A DNA stretch of 64,000 bases from assembly GCA_902781655.1 (NCBI GenBank), contig CACZJZ010000006.1:62001-126000 (forward strand). The letters run 5' to 3'. This DNA comes from an uncultured Lachnospiraceae bacterium. GTDB taxonomy: Bacteria; Bacillota; Clostridia; Lachnospirales; Lachnospiraceae. Below are positions 52,449-60,144 of this stretch, piece by piece. The notes below the pieces were generated by a model. That model ran no database searches. It worked only from the letters and a program-made list of their open reading frames with translations, and was not told where the DNA came from. Made by a program: the position numbers and the translations under genes. Each line of letters opens with the position of its first letter. The stretch's first letter is position 1.

Positions 52449-53228
52449 ATGCTGGAAGCCTTGAGGGGAATTCTGATTCCGTTTATTGGCACGTCGCTCG
52501 GCGCTGCCTGCGTGTTTTTCATGAAGAAGGATATGAATACGCTGACGGAGCGCGCGCTGACCGGTTTTGCAGCCGGTGTGATGGTGGCGGCGTCTGTCTG
52601 GAGTCTGCTCATTCCCGCAATGGAACAGAGCACCGGGATGGGAAAGCTGTCGTTTCTACCTGCGGTGATTGGCTTCTGGGCCGGCACACTGTTCCTGCTT
52701 CTGATTGATCACATCACGCCGCATCTCCACGCTTTTTCAGAGGAGGCGGAGGGGCCGGCCAGCCGCCTGCAGAGAACCACCATGATGGTTCTTGCCGTGA
52801 CCATCCATAACATCCCGGAGGGCATGGCAGTCGGCATTGTGTTTGCCGGATTTCTGAACGGGACAAGCGGCATCACCGCTGGCGCGGCAATGGCCCTGGC
52901 TCTTGGCATTGCCATTCAGAATTTTCCGGAGGGCGCGGTGATCTCCATGCCACTCCATGCGCAGGGGGAGACGAGGAAAAAGGCTTTTGCACAGGGGGTG
53001 CTTTCCGGCGCTGTGGAGCCTGCGGGCGCGCTGCTGATGATTGCCTTTTCCAGACTGTTCATTCCTGCCATGCCATATCTGCTCAGCTTTGCCGCCGGCG
53101 CCATGCTGTACGTGGTTGTGGAGGAGCTGATCCCGGAAATGTCAGAAGGGGAGCATTCCAATATCGGGGTGTTGATGTTTGCCACAGGGTTTACGTTGAT
53201 GATGGCGCTCGATGTTGCGCTTGGGTGA
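52449..53228 (+). CDS. ZIP family metal transporter
   Basis: A 259-residue membrane protein of the ZIP (ZupT/GufA) family that imports divalent metal ions. Conserved metal-site helices are HNIPEGMAVG near residue 120 and NFPEGAVISMP near residue 157. About eight hydrophobic segments are present. The metal is probably zinc but cannot be fixed by sequence. A direct repeat GTTTCACATC occurs at 52405-52414 and 52421-52430 just upstream; it could be a regulatory site. Its transcript ends at the hairpin shared with the tetR control region. Confidence 0.9.
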   Translation: MLEALRGILIPFIGTSLGAACVFFMKKDMNTLTERALTGFAAGVMVAASVWSLLIPAMEQSTGMGKLSFLPAVIGFWAGTLFLLLIDHITPHLHAFSEEAEGPASRLQRTTMMVLAVTIHNIPEGMAVGIVFAGFLNGTSGITAGAAMALALGIAIQNFPEGAVISMPLHAQGETRKKAFAQGVLSGAVEPAGALLMIAFSRLFIPAMPYLLSFAAGAMLYVVVEELIPEMSEGEHSNIGVLMFATGFTLMMALDVALG

Positions 53229-53280
53229 AAATGGTTCTGGTCAGTGCGCATCGTCGTGCGGCATAGCAGGATAATAAATA

Positions 53281-53328
53281 TTGACCACATGGTCTATTTT
53301 GTATAACATAGACCATGTGGTCTTTTTT
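53281..53328 (+). promoter_or_regulatory. tetR promoter with flanking operator dyad, and ZIP-gene terminator
   Basis: Perfect 15-base arms 53283-53297 and 53308-53322, followed by six T residues and then a further T-rich run, make a strong terminator for the upstream ZIP gene. The same dyad holds TTGACC (53281-53286) and TATAAC (53302-53307) or TAACAT (53304-53309), so it may also be the promoter and operator of the TetR-antiporter operon. Each arm contains an inner near-palindrome, ACCACATGGT. Confidence 0.75.
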
Positions 53329-53353
53329 ATTTTTTTTTTGACGAGGTTACGAT

Positions 53354-54040
53354 ATGAAACAGATCGAAAAAAGCGCTGCCGCGCAGACAAAGATTCTGGA
53401 AAGCGCAATGCGGGAATTTGCAGCCCATGGGTTTGAAGCAGCTTCCATGAATGTGATTTGTCAGGGCGGAGGAATCTCCAAGGGAAATCTGTATCATTAC
53501 TATCCCTCGAAGGAAGCTCTGTATCTGGAATGTGTACGGCGTTGTATCTCAGAGCTGACAGAGGCAGTACGGATGAGACTCGGACTTGGGGAGATACAGA
53601 AGATTCCACGGGCACAACCGCAATCCGGAGAAGCAACCCGAACGAGACCTGAGATCGGGGAGATGGGCGGCGAACGCCTTCTTCGGAGTTATTTTGATGC
53701 GAGAGTGCAGTACTTTCAGGAGCATCCGGTTTCTGCGATGCTTTTCTGTCGATGCATGGACGTCCCGGATATGGAGATGAAGAAGAAGCTCTTTGCACTT
53801 CGTACAGATCTTGACACGCTGAACCGGGAAGTGATTGCTAGAGTTCTTGAGGCGGGAAGACTCCGCAGAACTATGTCGAATGAGGAGGCCGTGGAATTGT
53901 TCCGAATGCTGGAAGAAATGTGGAACAACGAAAGTTTTAATCAGCCGGAGGATGCTGAAACCATGAAGAAAAGAGAATACTACTGCAGAAAGATGATTGA
54001 TGTGTTTTTCTATGGGATTCTGGAAAGGGAGACAAGGTAA
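53354..54040 (+). CDS. TetR/AcrR-family transcriptional regulator
   Basis: A 228-residue TetR-type repressor. The N-terminal HTH is visible as AMREFAAHGFEAASMNVIC then GISKGNLYHYYPSKEALY, about residues 16-55. The C-terminal ligand-binding half is unique. It overlaps the following antiporter by one base (TAATG), so the two are one operon and it probably controls the transporter and itself through the palindromic site at 53283-53322. The inducer is unknown. Confidence 0.9.
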   Translation: MKQIEKSAAAQTKILESAMREFAAHGFEAASMNVICQGGGISKGNLYHYYPSKEALYLECVRRCISELTEAVRMRLGLGEIQKIPRAQPQSGEATRTRPEIGEMGGERLLRSYFDARVQYFQEHPVSAMLFCRCMDVPDMEMKKKLFALRTDLDTLNREVIARVLEAGRLRRTMSNEEAVELFRMLEEMWNNESFNQPEDAETMKKREYYCRKMIDVFFYGILERETR

Positions 54041-55269
54041 TGGCGATTCTGATGCTGGTCAGATGGATTCTTGCTCTGTTTCTTGCATGGCTCTCCGGGA
54101 GGCTGATCACAAAGTTGAAAATGCCGGCAATTCTCGGTTGGCTCATCGCGGGAATGGTGCTCGGACCTCACGCGCTCGGACTCCTGCCCCAGACCATGCT
54201 GGATGCAAAATGGTATCGGATTACGATAACATGGATGCAGTGTGCGTTTGGTCTGATGCTTGGCACGGAGCTGCTATGGAAAAAAATACGATCCTATGGG
54301 AGGGCGCTCATGGTGACCACTCTGACACAGTCCCTGGGAACGTTTGCTTTGGTCAGTGCTGTGTTTGCGGCAGTCTTTGCTGTGCAGAGCGTTCCGCTAT
54401 ATCTTTCGCTGGCCTTCGGCGGCATCGCACTTGCCACAGCTCCTGCACCGGCACTATCTATTGTGCAGGAGTTTCACACCAGAGGACCGGTGACGGACAC
54501 GCTGCTTCCGATGGCGGTATTGGATGATGTGGTGGGAATTGTTGTATTTTTCAGCGTCAATTCTTATATTGCCAGCCGCGTATCGGGAGGCGCAGTCCCG
54601 CTTTATATGATTCCGGTTATGATATTCCTTCCCATTGCCGTCGGAGCCTTCCCGGGATATATCGCCGGAAGAATACTGAGGAGACGGCCGGACAGAGCGG
54701 AGGTTCTCCTTACGCTTGTCATAGGCATCACGGTGACTGCCGGCATCGGTCTGTGCCTCAATGTCTTTGTGTTCTCCGGAATTTCTCTCAATTATATGCT
54801 GATGGGCGTTTCCTTCTCAGCGGTCTTCTCCAATATGATACCGGAGGAGCAGCTCCTGATGGTCACGGAGGATTTCCGTCCGATTCTGGCGGTCAGCCTG
54901 TTATCAGCCATTGTCGATCTCGGGGCGCCTCTCGACTATCACCTGATTCTCGGGGCCGGACTCTATACCTTTATTTATATCGGAGCGCGGGCGGCGGGAA
55001 AATATCTCGGGGCGAGGACCGGTGCAGCCCTGATGAAGATGCCGGAAACTGTTCGCAAATATCTCGGCCTGACTCTGCTTCCACACTCCGGCGTGTCGCT
55101 GGTTTTCACCGGTATTGTGTGTGGCGTGCTGGAGGGCTCGCGCCCGGATCTCGCTGAAATTATAAAAGGGACAATCGCTGCGGCAGCCGTGATCAACGAG
55201 ATCATTGCCGTCTTTGCGGCAAAGAAGGGGTTTGAATTAGCGGGGGAGATTCCTGCCAGAGGGAAATGA
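54040..55269 (+). CDS. CPA2-type cation:proton antiporter (Na+/H+ exchanger family)
   Basis: A 409-residue membrane protein with about 12 spans, of the monovalent cation:proton antiporter-2 family (KefB/NapA-like). Landmark stretches are MPAILGWLIAGMVLGP near residue 28, and VLDDVVGIVVFF near residue 163, which holds the paired Asp residues used in ion exchange. There is no RCK/TrkA-N domain, so it is the short form. It is translated with tetR. The exported ion (Na+, K+ or an organic cation) is not indicated. Confidence 0.85.
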   Translation: MAILMLVRWILALFLAWLSGRLITKLKMPAILGWLIAGMVLGPHALGLLPQTMLDAKWYRITITWMQCAFGLMLGTELLWKKIRSYGRALMVTTLTQSLGTFALVSAVFAAVFAVQSVPLYLSLAFGGIALATAPAPALSIVQEFHTRGPVTDTLLPMAVLDDVVGIVVFFSVNSYIASRVSGGAVPLYMIPVMIFLPIAVGAFPGYIAGRILRRRPDRAEVLLTLVIGITVTAGIGLCLNVFVFSGISLNYMLMGVSFSAVFSNMIPEEQLLMVTEDFRPILAVSLLSAIVDLGAPLDYHLILGAGLYTFIYIGARAAGKYLGARTGAALMKMPETVRKYLGLTLLPHSGVSLVFTGIVCGVLEGSRPDLAEIIKGTIAAAAVINEIIAVFAAKKGFELAGEIPARGK

Positions 55270-55347
55270 CGGCGGTTTCTTTCTCCGCCAGGCTTCTTGT
55301 GGAGGTCTGCCACCACTGCCACAAAACGCGGGCCTTCCGCCATTGCG

Positions 55348-55376
55348 TTGAGAAATTATGCGGTTCGTGGTATAAA
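55348..55376 (+). promoter_or_regulatory. Promoter of ychF
   Basis: TTGAGA at 55348-55353 is 17 bases from TATAAA at 55371-55376. The untranslated leader is about 135 bases and A/T-rich near the start codon. A small dyad near 55459-55476 is present; no known riboswitch is recognised. Confidence 0.75.
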
Positions 55377-55517
55377 ATGTATTTGCGCTGTCTGTGTCCC
55401 TGATGCGGAGAACGGACGAAAACGACAAAGGCATCAACATCAGTATGAGCCTGAAAACAGCATAGATATGCTATTTCAGACCTGTTACAAGTAATATTTT
55501 TAAGGAGATAAGAGAGC

Positions 55518-56621
55518 ATGAAGCTGGGAATCGTCGGTCTGCCAAACGTCGGCAAGAGCACGTTGTTTAATTCGATTACAAAGGCGGGGGCGGAGGCGGC
55601 CAATTATCCGTTCTGCACGATAGAGCCGAATGTCGGAGTTGTCGCGGTGCCGGACGACCGGATCAAAAAGCTTGGGGCAATGTATCATACCAAAAAGGTC
55701 ACCCCGGCGGTTATCGAGTTTGTGGATATCGCGGGCCTTGTCAAGGGAGCCTCTAAGGGAGAGGGCCTCGGCAATCAGTTCCTGGCCAATATCCGTGAGT
55801 GCGATGCGATTGTCCATGTGGTCAGATGCTTTGATGATGATAATGTGGTCCATGTGGACGGGTCAGTGGATCCGATCCGCGACATCGACACCATCAATCT
55901 TGAGCTGATTTTTGCCGATCTGGAGGTGGTGGACCGCCGGATCTCCAAGGTCGCAAAGACGGCGCGGATGGACAAGACTGCCGGGAAGGAATATGACCTT
56001 CTGAAGAGAATCAAAGCGGCGCTGGAGGACGGCAGGCCAGCCTCCTCCGTGGAACTGACGCCGGATGATGAGGATGAGCCGAAATGGATGGCAGGATATG
56101 CGCTTCTCACTTCCAAGCCGGTGATCTACGCGGCCAATGTGTCGGAGGATGATGTGGCGGACGACGGCGCCTCCAATGATTATGTGAAGCGTGTGAGGGA
56201 GTACTGCCAGAAGAACGGGAGTCAGTGCTTCGTGATCTGCGCCAAAATCGAAGAGGAGATCTCCGAGCTTGACGACGATGAGAAGCAGGAGTATCTTGAG
56301 ACGCTCGGCATCAGGGAATCCGGCCTGGATAAGCTGATCAGGGCAAGCTACTCGACGCTGGGCCTGATGAGCTTCCTGACGGCGGGAGAAGACGAGTGTC
56401 GTGCGTGGACGATCCGGATCGGAACGAAGGCACCCCAGGCAGCGGGAAAGGTCCACACTGACATGGAGCGTGGCTTTATCCGGGCGGAAGTCATCAATTA
56501 TGAGGACCTTCTCCGCGAAGGATCTCTTGCGGCGGCCAGAGAGAAGGGCCTCGTGCGCGTGGAGGGGAAGGACTACGTGGTACAGGACGGCGATGTCTGT
56601 CTGTTCCGCTTCAATGTATAA
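55518..56621 (+). CDS. ychF: Redox-regulated ATPase YchF (Obg-like)
   Basis: A 367-residue Obg-family P-loop protein that prefers ATP. The G1 motif GLPNVGKSTLFN is at residues 6-17 and the G3 motif is near residue 73 in VDIAGLVKGASKGEGLGN. The NxxE-type G4 variant (YAANVSED) explains the ATP preference known for this family. A C-terminal TGS domain completes it. AAGGAG lies well placed before ATG 55518. It is separate from the antiporter operon by its own promoter. Confidence 0.95.
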   Translation: MKLGIVGLPNVGKSTLFNSITKAGAEAANYPFCTIEPNVGVVAVPDDRIKKLGAMYHTKKVTPAVIEFVDIAGLVKGASKGEGLGNQFLANIRECDAIVHVVRCFDDDNVVHVDGSVDPIRDIDTINLELIFADLEVVDRRISKVAKTARMDKTAGKEYDLLKRIKAALEDGRPASSVELTPDDEDEPKWMAGYALLTSKPVIYAANVSEDDVADDGASNDYVKRVREYCQKNGSQCFVICAKIEEEISELDDDEKQEYLETLGIRESGLDKLIRASYSTLGLMSFLTAGEDECRAWTIRIGTKAPQAAGKVHTDMERGFIRAEVINYEDLLREGSLAAAREKGLVRVEGKDYVVQDGDVCLFRFNV

Positions 56622-56761
56622 CATATAACTGATTTTGCAGCTTTGTATACGGATCCTCAGGCCGGTACTTTGCAATATGGGTCCTCTGACCGGTGCCAAT
56701 TGCAGCAGAATGACCCGACGGTGGGACTTGTCACCACATCAAACCACAGGGAGACTGTTTT

Positions 56762-57700
56762 ATGCCGGATATCATGGGCAAAATGGACATTGCGTTCCCA
56801 CATCTTGGGATTTATCTCCACAATGTTCCAAAATCCTTTACCATCGGAAATTTTACGATTGCCATGTACGGCGTGGTGATTGCCATCGCCATGTTGTGCG
56901 GGATTCTGCTGGCCGGCAGGATCGCCAGAAAGACAGGCCAGAATCCTGATCTGTACTGGGATGTGGCAATCTGGCTCATCGTGTTTTCCGTGATCGGCGC
57001 GAGAACGTTCTATGTCATATTTTTCTGGGATCAGGGGGGATACGGAGAGCATCCGCTCTCGATCTTCAATCTGCGGCAGGGTGGTCTTGCGATTGCGGGT
57101 GGCATTATCGGTGGTGTTGTAACGCTTCTCATTTACACCAGAATCCGGAGACAGAATCTTCTGCAGATGATGGACACGGCGGGATTCGGCCTCATCCTGG
57201 GACAGATCATCGGAAGATGGGCTAATTTTTTCAATCGGGAGGTGTTTGGGCGCTGGACTGACAGTCTGTTTGCCATGCGGCTTCCGGTGGAGATGGTACG
57301 GGAGAGAGATATCGATGCCACCATCTCGGCCCATATGAGCAGCACGACGAATTTTATACAGGTTCACCCCACGTTTCTATATGAAAGTCTCTGGAATATC
57401 GGCGTATTGCTCCTGATGTTGTCTCTTGTAAAAAAGAGGCGGTATCACGGCCAGATCGCGCTGGTGTATTTTGCTGGATATGGGATTGGACGCGCGTGGA
57501 TCGAATTGGTACGCACGGATCAGCTTTACTTCACCGGAACGACCATCCCGGTGAACTGTGTTCTGGGCATCGCAGTTGCGGCAGTCAGTATCGGACTGCA
57601 GATCACCAATGCCGGGCGTGCCAGACGGGGTGAAATAGCTGTCATTGATTTTCGTGAAGTGCCGGAATATGTAAAGGAGAAGCAGGGAGGAGATCACTGA
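56762..57700 (+). CDS. lgt: Prolipoprotein diacylglyceryl transferase
   Basis: A 312-residue integral membrane enzyme that attaches diacylglycerol to the lipobox cysteine of prelipoproteins. Conserved sequences are GRWANFFNREVFG near residue 155, which holds the signature motif region, and HPTFLYESLWN near residue 200. About seven TM segments are seen. The C-terminal tail is cytosolic and polar. It follows ychF by 140 bases; that spacer has GC-rich dyads but no clear promoter. A terminator follows after 100 bases. Confidence 0.93.
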   Translation: MPDIMGKMDIAFPHLGIYLHNVPKSFTIGNFTIAMYGVVIAIAMLCGILLAGRIARKTGQNPDLYWDVAIWLIVFSVIGARTFYVIFFWDQGGYGEHPLSIFNLRQGGLAIAGGIIGGVVTLLIYTRIRRQNLLQMMDTAGFGLILGQIIGRWANFFNREVFGRWTDSLFAMRLPVEMVRERDIDATISAHMSSTTNFIQVHPTFLYESLWNIGVLLLMLSLVKKRRYHGQIALVYFAGYGIGRAWIELVRTDQLYFTGTTIPVNCVLGIAVAAVSIGLQITNAGRARRGEIAVIDFREVPEYVKEKQGGDH

Positions 57701-57799
57701 AGGAAGACGAACCGCAGACGGTAAACCTTCCAGCTTGAGACTGGTTTGCACGACTAACTTAAATGGCGTGGCTTTGCACGGCAGGGGAAGAGATATACC

Positions 57800-57829
57800 C
57801 CGCAGGTCCTTGGGACCTGCGGTTTTTTT
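57800..57829 (+). terminator. Intrinsic terminator after lgt
   Basis: Perfect 10-base arms 57800-57809 and 57813-57822 with a 3-base loop are followed by seven T residues (57823-57829). It closes the unit before the dcw cluster. Confidence 0.92.
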
Positions 57830-57898
57830 GTCCCTGACGAGTTTAGCTTGTGCGGGACAATTTTTTTGTCCCACACAAGCTAAACTCGTCAGGGACAA
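57828..57898. repeat. 33-base inverted repeat with nested heptamers, upstream of mraZ
   Basis: Arms 57828-57860 and 57866-57898 are complementary at 32 of 33 positions around TTTTT. The heptamer TTGTCCC or its complement occurs four times (57828, 57854, 57866, 57892), so two small hairpins can form instead of the large one. The first arm begins inside the T-run of the lgt terminator. Confidence 0.92.
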
Positions 57899-57904
57899 TT
57901 TTTA

Positions 57905-57933
57905 TTGAAAATATCCTCGCCGGGGGCTATTAT
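57905..57933 (+). promoter_or_regulatory. Promoter of the mraZ-led dcw operon
   Basis: TTGAAA at 57905-57910 is 17 bases from TATTAT at 57928-57933. A second -10-like TATAAA lies at 57966-57971. Either gives a leader for mraZ at 58012. Confidence 0.75.
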
Positions 57934-57948
57934 TATGTCAAGTGGTGG

Positions 57949-57986
57949 AAAGTGGAACGAAATGGTATAAAATGCCACGAAATGGT
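57949..57986 (+). promoter_or_regulatory. Candidate MraZ-binding repeats
   Basis: Four near-identical heptamers occur at 57949 (AAAGTGG), 57960 (AAATGGT), 57970 (AAATGCC) and 57980 (AAATGGT), spaced 10-11 bases. This resembles the direct-repeat MraZ boxes reported upstream of mraZ in other bacteria and suggests autoregulation. Confidence 0.65.
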
Positions 57987-58011
57987 TTGATGGTGTACCG
58001 GAGCAGAGCCG

Positions 58012-58458
58012 ATGTTCATTGGACAGTTCAGTCACTCCCTCGATGACAAGGGGAGGCTGATCATACCTTCAAAGTTCAGAGAGGAGCTGGGCAGGGAATT
58101 CGTGGTTGCGAAGGCTTACGACGACTGCCTGTATGCTTACACGAATGCGGAGTGGGAGAAGTTTGTCTCGCAGTACGAGAATATCGATGAACGGAGCAAG
58201 GATGAGCGTGATTTCCGGCGTTACTTTATCGGGACGGCATCGGCAGTAGAGATGGATCGGCAGGGACGCTTTCTGATTCCGTCGTATCTGCGGGATGCGG
58301 CGGGGATCAGGGACGATGTGATGATTGTCGGAATCGGCCGGAAGCTTGAGATCTGGAGCGCGGAGAACTGGAACCGGTTTAACGGGCCGGAGCAGATGGC
58401 TGCGATTCGGGAGAAGGTTTACGACGACAGGAATGTGGATGAGCACATGGCAAAATAA
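58012..58458 (+). CDS. mraZ: Division/cell wall cluster transcriptional repressor MraZ
   Basis: A 148-residue protein with two SpoVT/AbrB-like swapped-hairpin domains, each marked by a DxxGRxxIP-type motif: LDDKGRLIIPSKFREEL near residue 10 and the MDRQGRFLIPSYLR stretch near residue 81. MraZ binds direct repeats in its own promoter and represses the dcw genes. Its position as first gene of the cluster, upstream of rsmH, is conserved. The candidate repeats at 57949-57986 fit autoregulation. Confidence 0.95.
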   Translation: MFIGQFSHSLDDKGRLIIPSKFREELGREFVVAKAYDDCLYAYTNAEWEKFVSQYENIDERSKDERDFRRYFIGTASAVEMDRQGRFLIPSYLRDAAGIRDDVMIVGIGRKLEIWSAENWNRFNGPEQMAAIREKVYDDRNVDEHMAK

Positions 58459-58479
58459 ACGGCGGCGCGGGTGGTATCC

Positions 58480-59466
58480 ATGGAATTCAAGCATGAATCG
58501 GTTCTGATCAATGAAGTGATCGATAATATGAATATCAGGCCGGACGGGATCTATGTGGATGGCACACTGGGCGGCGGAGGTCATTCTTTCCGGATTGCGG
58601 AGAGGCTGACAGAAGGTGGTCGTCTGATTGGGATTGACCAGGATATGGATGCAATCCGGGCGGCGTCGAAGCACCTCTCGGTGTACAGGGACCGTGTGGA
58701 GCTGGTTCATGATAATTATGAGGACATTGGCTCAATTCTGCAGGAGCGGGGAATCCGCAAGGTGAATGGAATTCTGCTGGATCTGGGCGTCTCCTCCTAT
58801 CAGCTGGACAATCCGGAGCGGGGGTTCTCCTACCAGCAGGACGCGCCGCTCGATATGCGGATGGACCAGAGCAATCCGCTGGATGCGGCAAAGATTTTAA
58901 ATGAATGGCCTGAGGAGGAACTCACGCGGATTCTCCGGGAGTACGGAGAGGAGCGATATGCTTCCGCCATCGCAAGGAACATCGTCAGACAGAGGGAAAG
59001 AAAGCCGCTCTCGCGCACCTCTGAACTGGTTGAGATTGTACGCCGGTCGATCCCGATGAAGATGCAGGAGAAGGGCGGAAATCCGTGCAAGCGTACATTC
59101 CAGGCGGTGCGGATTGCCTGCAACAGGGAGCTGGAAGTGCTGAGCGACTCTCTGGATACGATGATTGATCTTCTGGCACCGGAGGGACGCATCGCGATCA
59201 TCACGTTTCAGTCTCTGGAGGACCGGATTGTCAAGACGGCATTCCGAAAGAATGAGAATCCGTGTATCTGCCCGCCGGAGTTTCCGGTCTGTGTGTGCGG
59301 CAGAAAATCGAAGGGAACCGTGATCACAAGAAAGGCAATTGCGCCGAGCGCGGCGGAAGTCGAGCATAACCGCAGGGCATCCAGCGCGAAGCTGCGGATC
59401 TTTGAGAAGACGAAAGAACCTGTTCCGACAGGCTGGCCGACGCAGGGCAGAGGTGAGGTATCATGA
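58480..59466 (+). CDS. rsmH: 16S rRNA (cytosine(1402)-N4)-methyltransferase RsmH
   Basis: A 328-residue SAM methyltransferase (former MraW). The SAM motif GTLGGGGHS lies near residue 28, with the GIDQDMDA motif following and the [15 protein letters not shown] segment near residue 94. The domain insert and the ending KLRIFEK are typical. I use ATG 58480, which gives the standard MEFKHESV start; GTG 58471 is also in frame. It overlaps ftsL by four bases. Confidence 0.95.
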   Translation: MEFKHESVLINEVIDNMNIRPDGIYVDGTLGGGGHSFRIAERLTEGGRLIGIDQDMDAIRAASKHLSVYRDRVELVHDNYEDIGSILQERGIRKVNGILLDLGVSSYQLDNPERGFSYQQDAPLDMRMDQSNPLDAAKILNEWPEEELTRILREYGEERYASAIARNIVRQRERKPLSRTSELVEIVRRSIPMKMQEKGGNPCKRTFQAVRIACNRELEVLSDSLDTMIDLLAPEGRIAIITFQSLEDRIVKTAFRKNENPCICPPEFPVCVCGRKSKGTVITRKAIAPSAAEVEHNRRASSAKLRIFEKTKEPVPTGWPTQGRGEVS

Positions 59467-60032
59467 GCAGCCGTACCATTCGAACATCAGAATACTATAG
59501 GGAAGGTTCCGGCTGGAGAGATACTGAGGGCCGGTTCGTGGCCAGCAGCTATGTCTATGGCAATGCTGCTCCGGATTTGTTCGGGGAAGAGGAAGAGGAA
59601 AGAGAGAGACTTGCCCGCAGAGAGGCGCGCCGCCGGGAACGGGAACGCAGGGCCCGGGAGGAGCTGAGACATGAGGAAGCGCTGCAGCGCCGCAGGGAGC
59701 TGAGGCATGCCCAGGCCAGAGTCAGGTTCTCTGTGGCGATCACGATGCTGATGATGACGGTGCTGACTGCTGCGATAATCGGTTATGTCAGACTGTTGAG
59801 CAGTGTGACGGTATCTTCCCGGAAGATCAGTACGCTGGAGACCCAGATAGAAAAGCAGAAGACGCTCAACGATCAGCGTCTGGAGGAGATCGATGCCAGC
59901 ATCAACATGGATGAGATTCGGTCGATCGCCATCAATGAGCTTGGCATGAAATATGCGGATGAGGACCAGATCAAAACCTACAGCAGCCAGGCTGATGATT
60001 ATGTTCATCAGGTTGCCGAGGTGGGAAACTGA
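59463..60032 (+). CDS. ftsL: FtsL-like cell division protein
   Basis: A 189-residue bitopic membrane protein in the FtsL position between rsmH and the class B PBP. It has a long, very basic and acidic N-terminal cytosolic part (to about residue 90, with runs of Arg and Glu), one TM span (about 91-113), and a C-terminal extracellular coiled coil. Sequence similarity within FtsL/DivIC proteins is low, so the name rests on topology and position. The long charged cytosolic region is larger than in B. subtilis FtsL. Its start overlaps the rsmH stop (ATGA). Confidence 0.8.
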   Translation: MSSRTIRTSEYYREGSGWRDTEGRFVASSYVYGNAAPDLFGEEEEERERLARREARRRERERRAREELRHEEALQRRRELRHAQARVRFSVAITMLMMTVLTAAIIGYVRLLSSVTVSSRKISTLETQIEKQKTLNDQRLEEIDASINMDEIRSIAINELGMKYADEDQIKTYSSQADDYVHQVAEVGN

Positions 60033-60061
60033 AGGAGCAGGTTGCTGAGGAAACTGCAGGA

Positions 60062-60120
60062 TTGCTCCGCGCTGGCAATAATGGTACTATGGACCGGACC
60101 GGCAGATACCGGTCCGGTTT
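60062..60120 (+). promoter_or_regulatory. Possible internal promoter and hairpin between ftsL and the PBP gene
   Basis: TTGCTC (60062-60067) is 17 bases from TACTAT (60085-60090). Just after it, 60093-60102 pairs perfectly with 60109-60118 and TTT follows, so an early transcript could be attenuated. The promoter is moderate and the T-run short. Confidence 0.4.
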
Positions 60121-60144
60121 CGTATATCGCAGGAGAAAATATTT

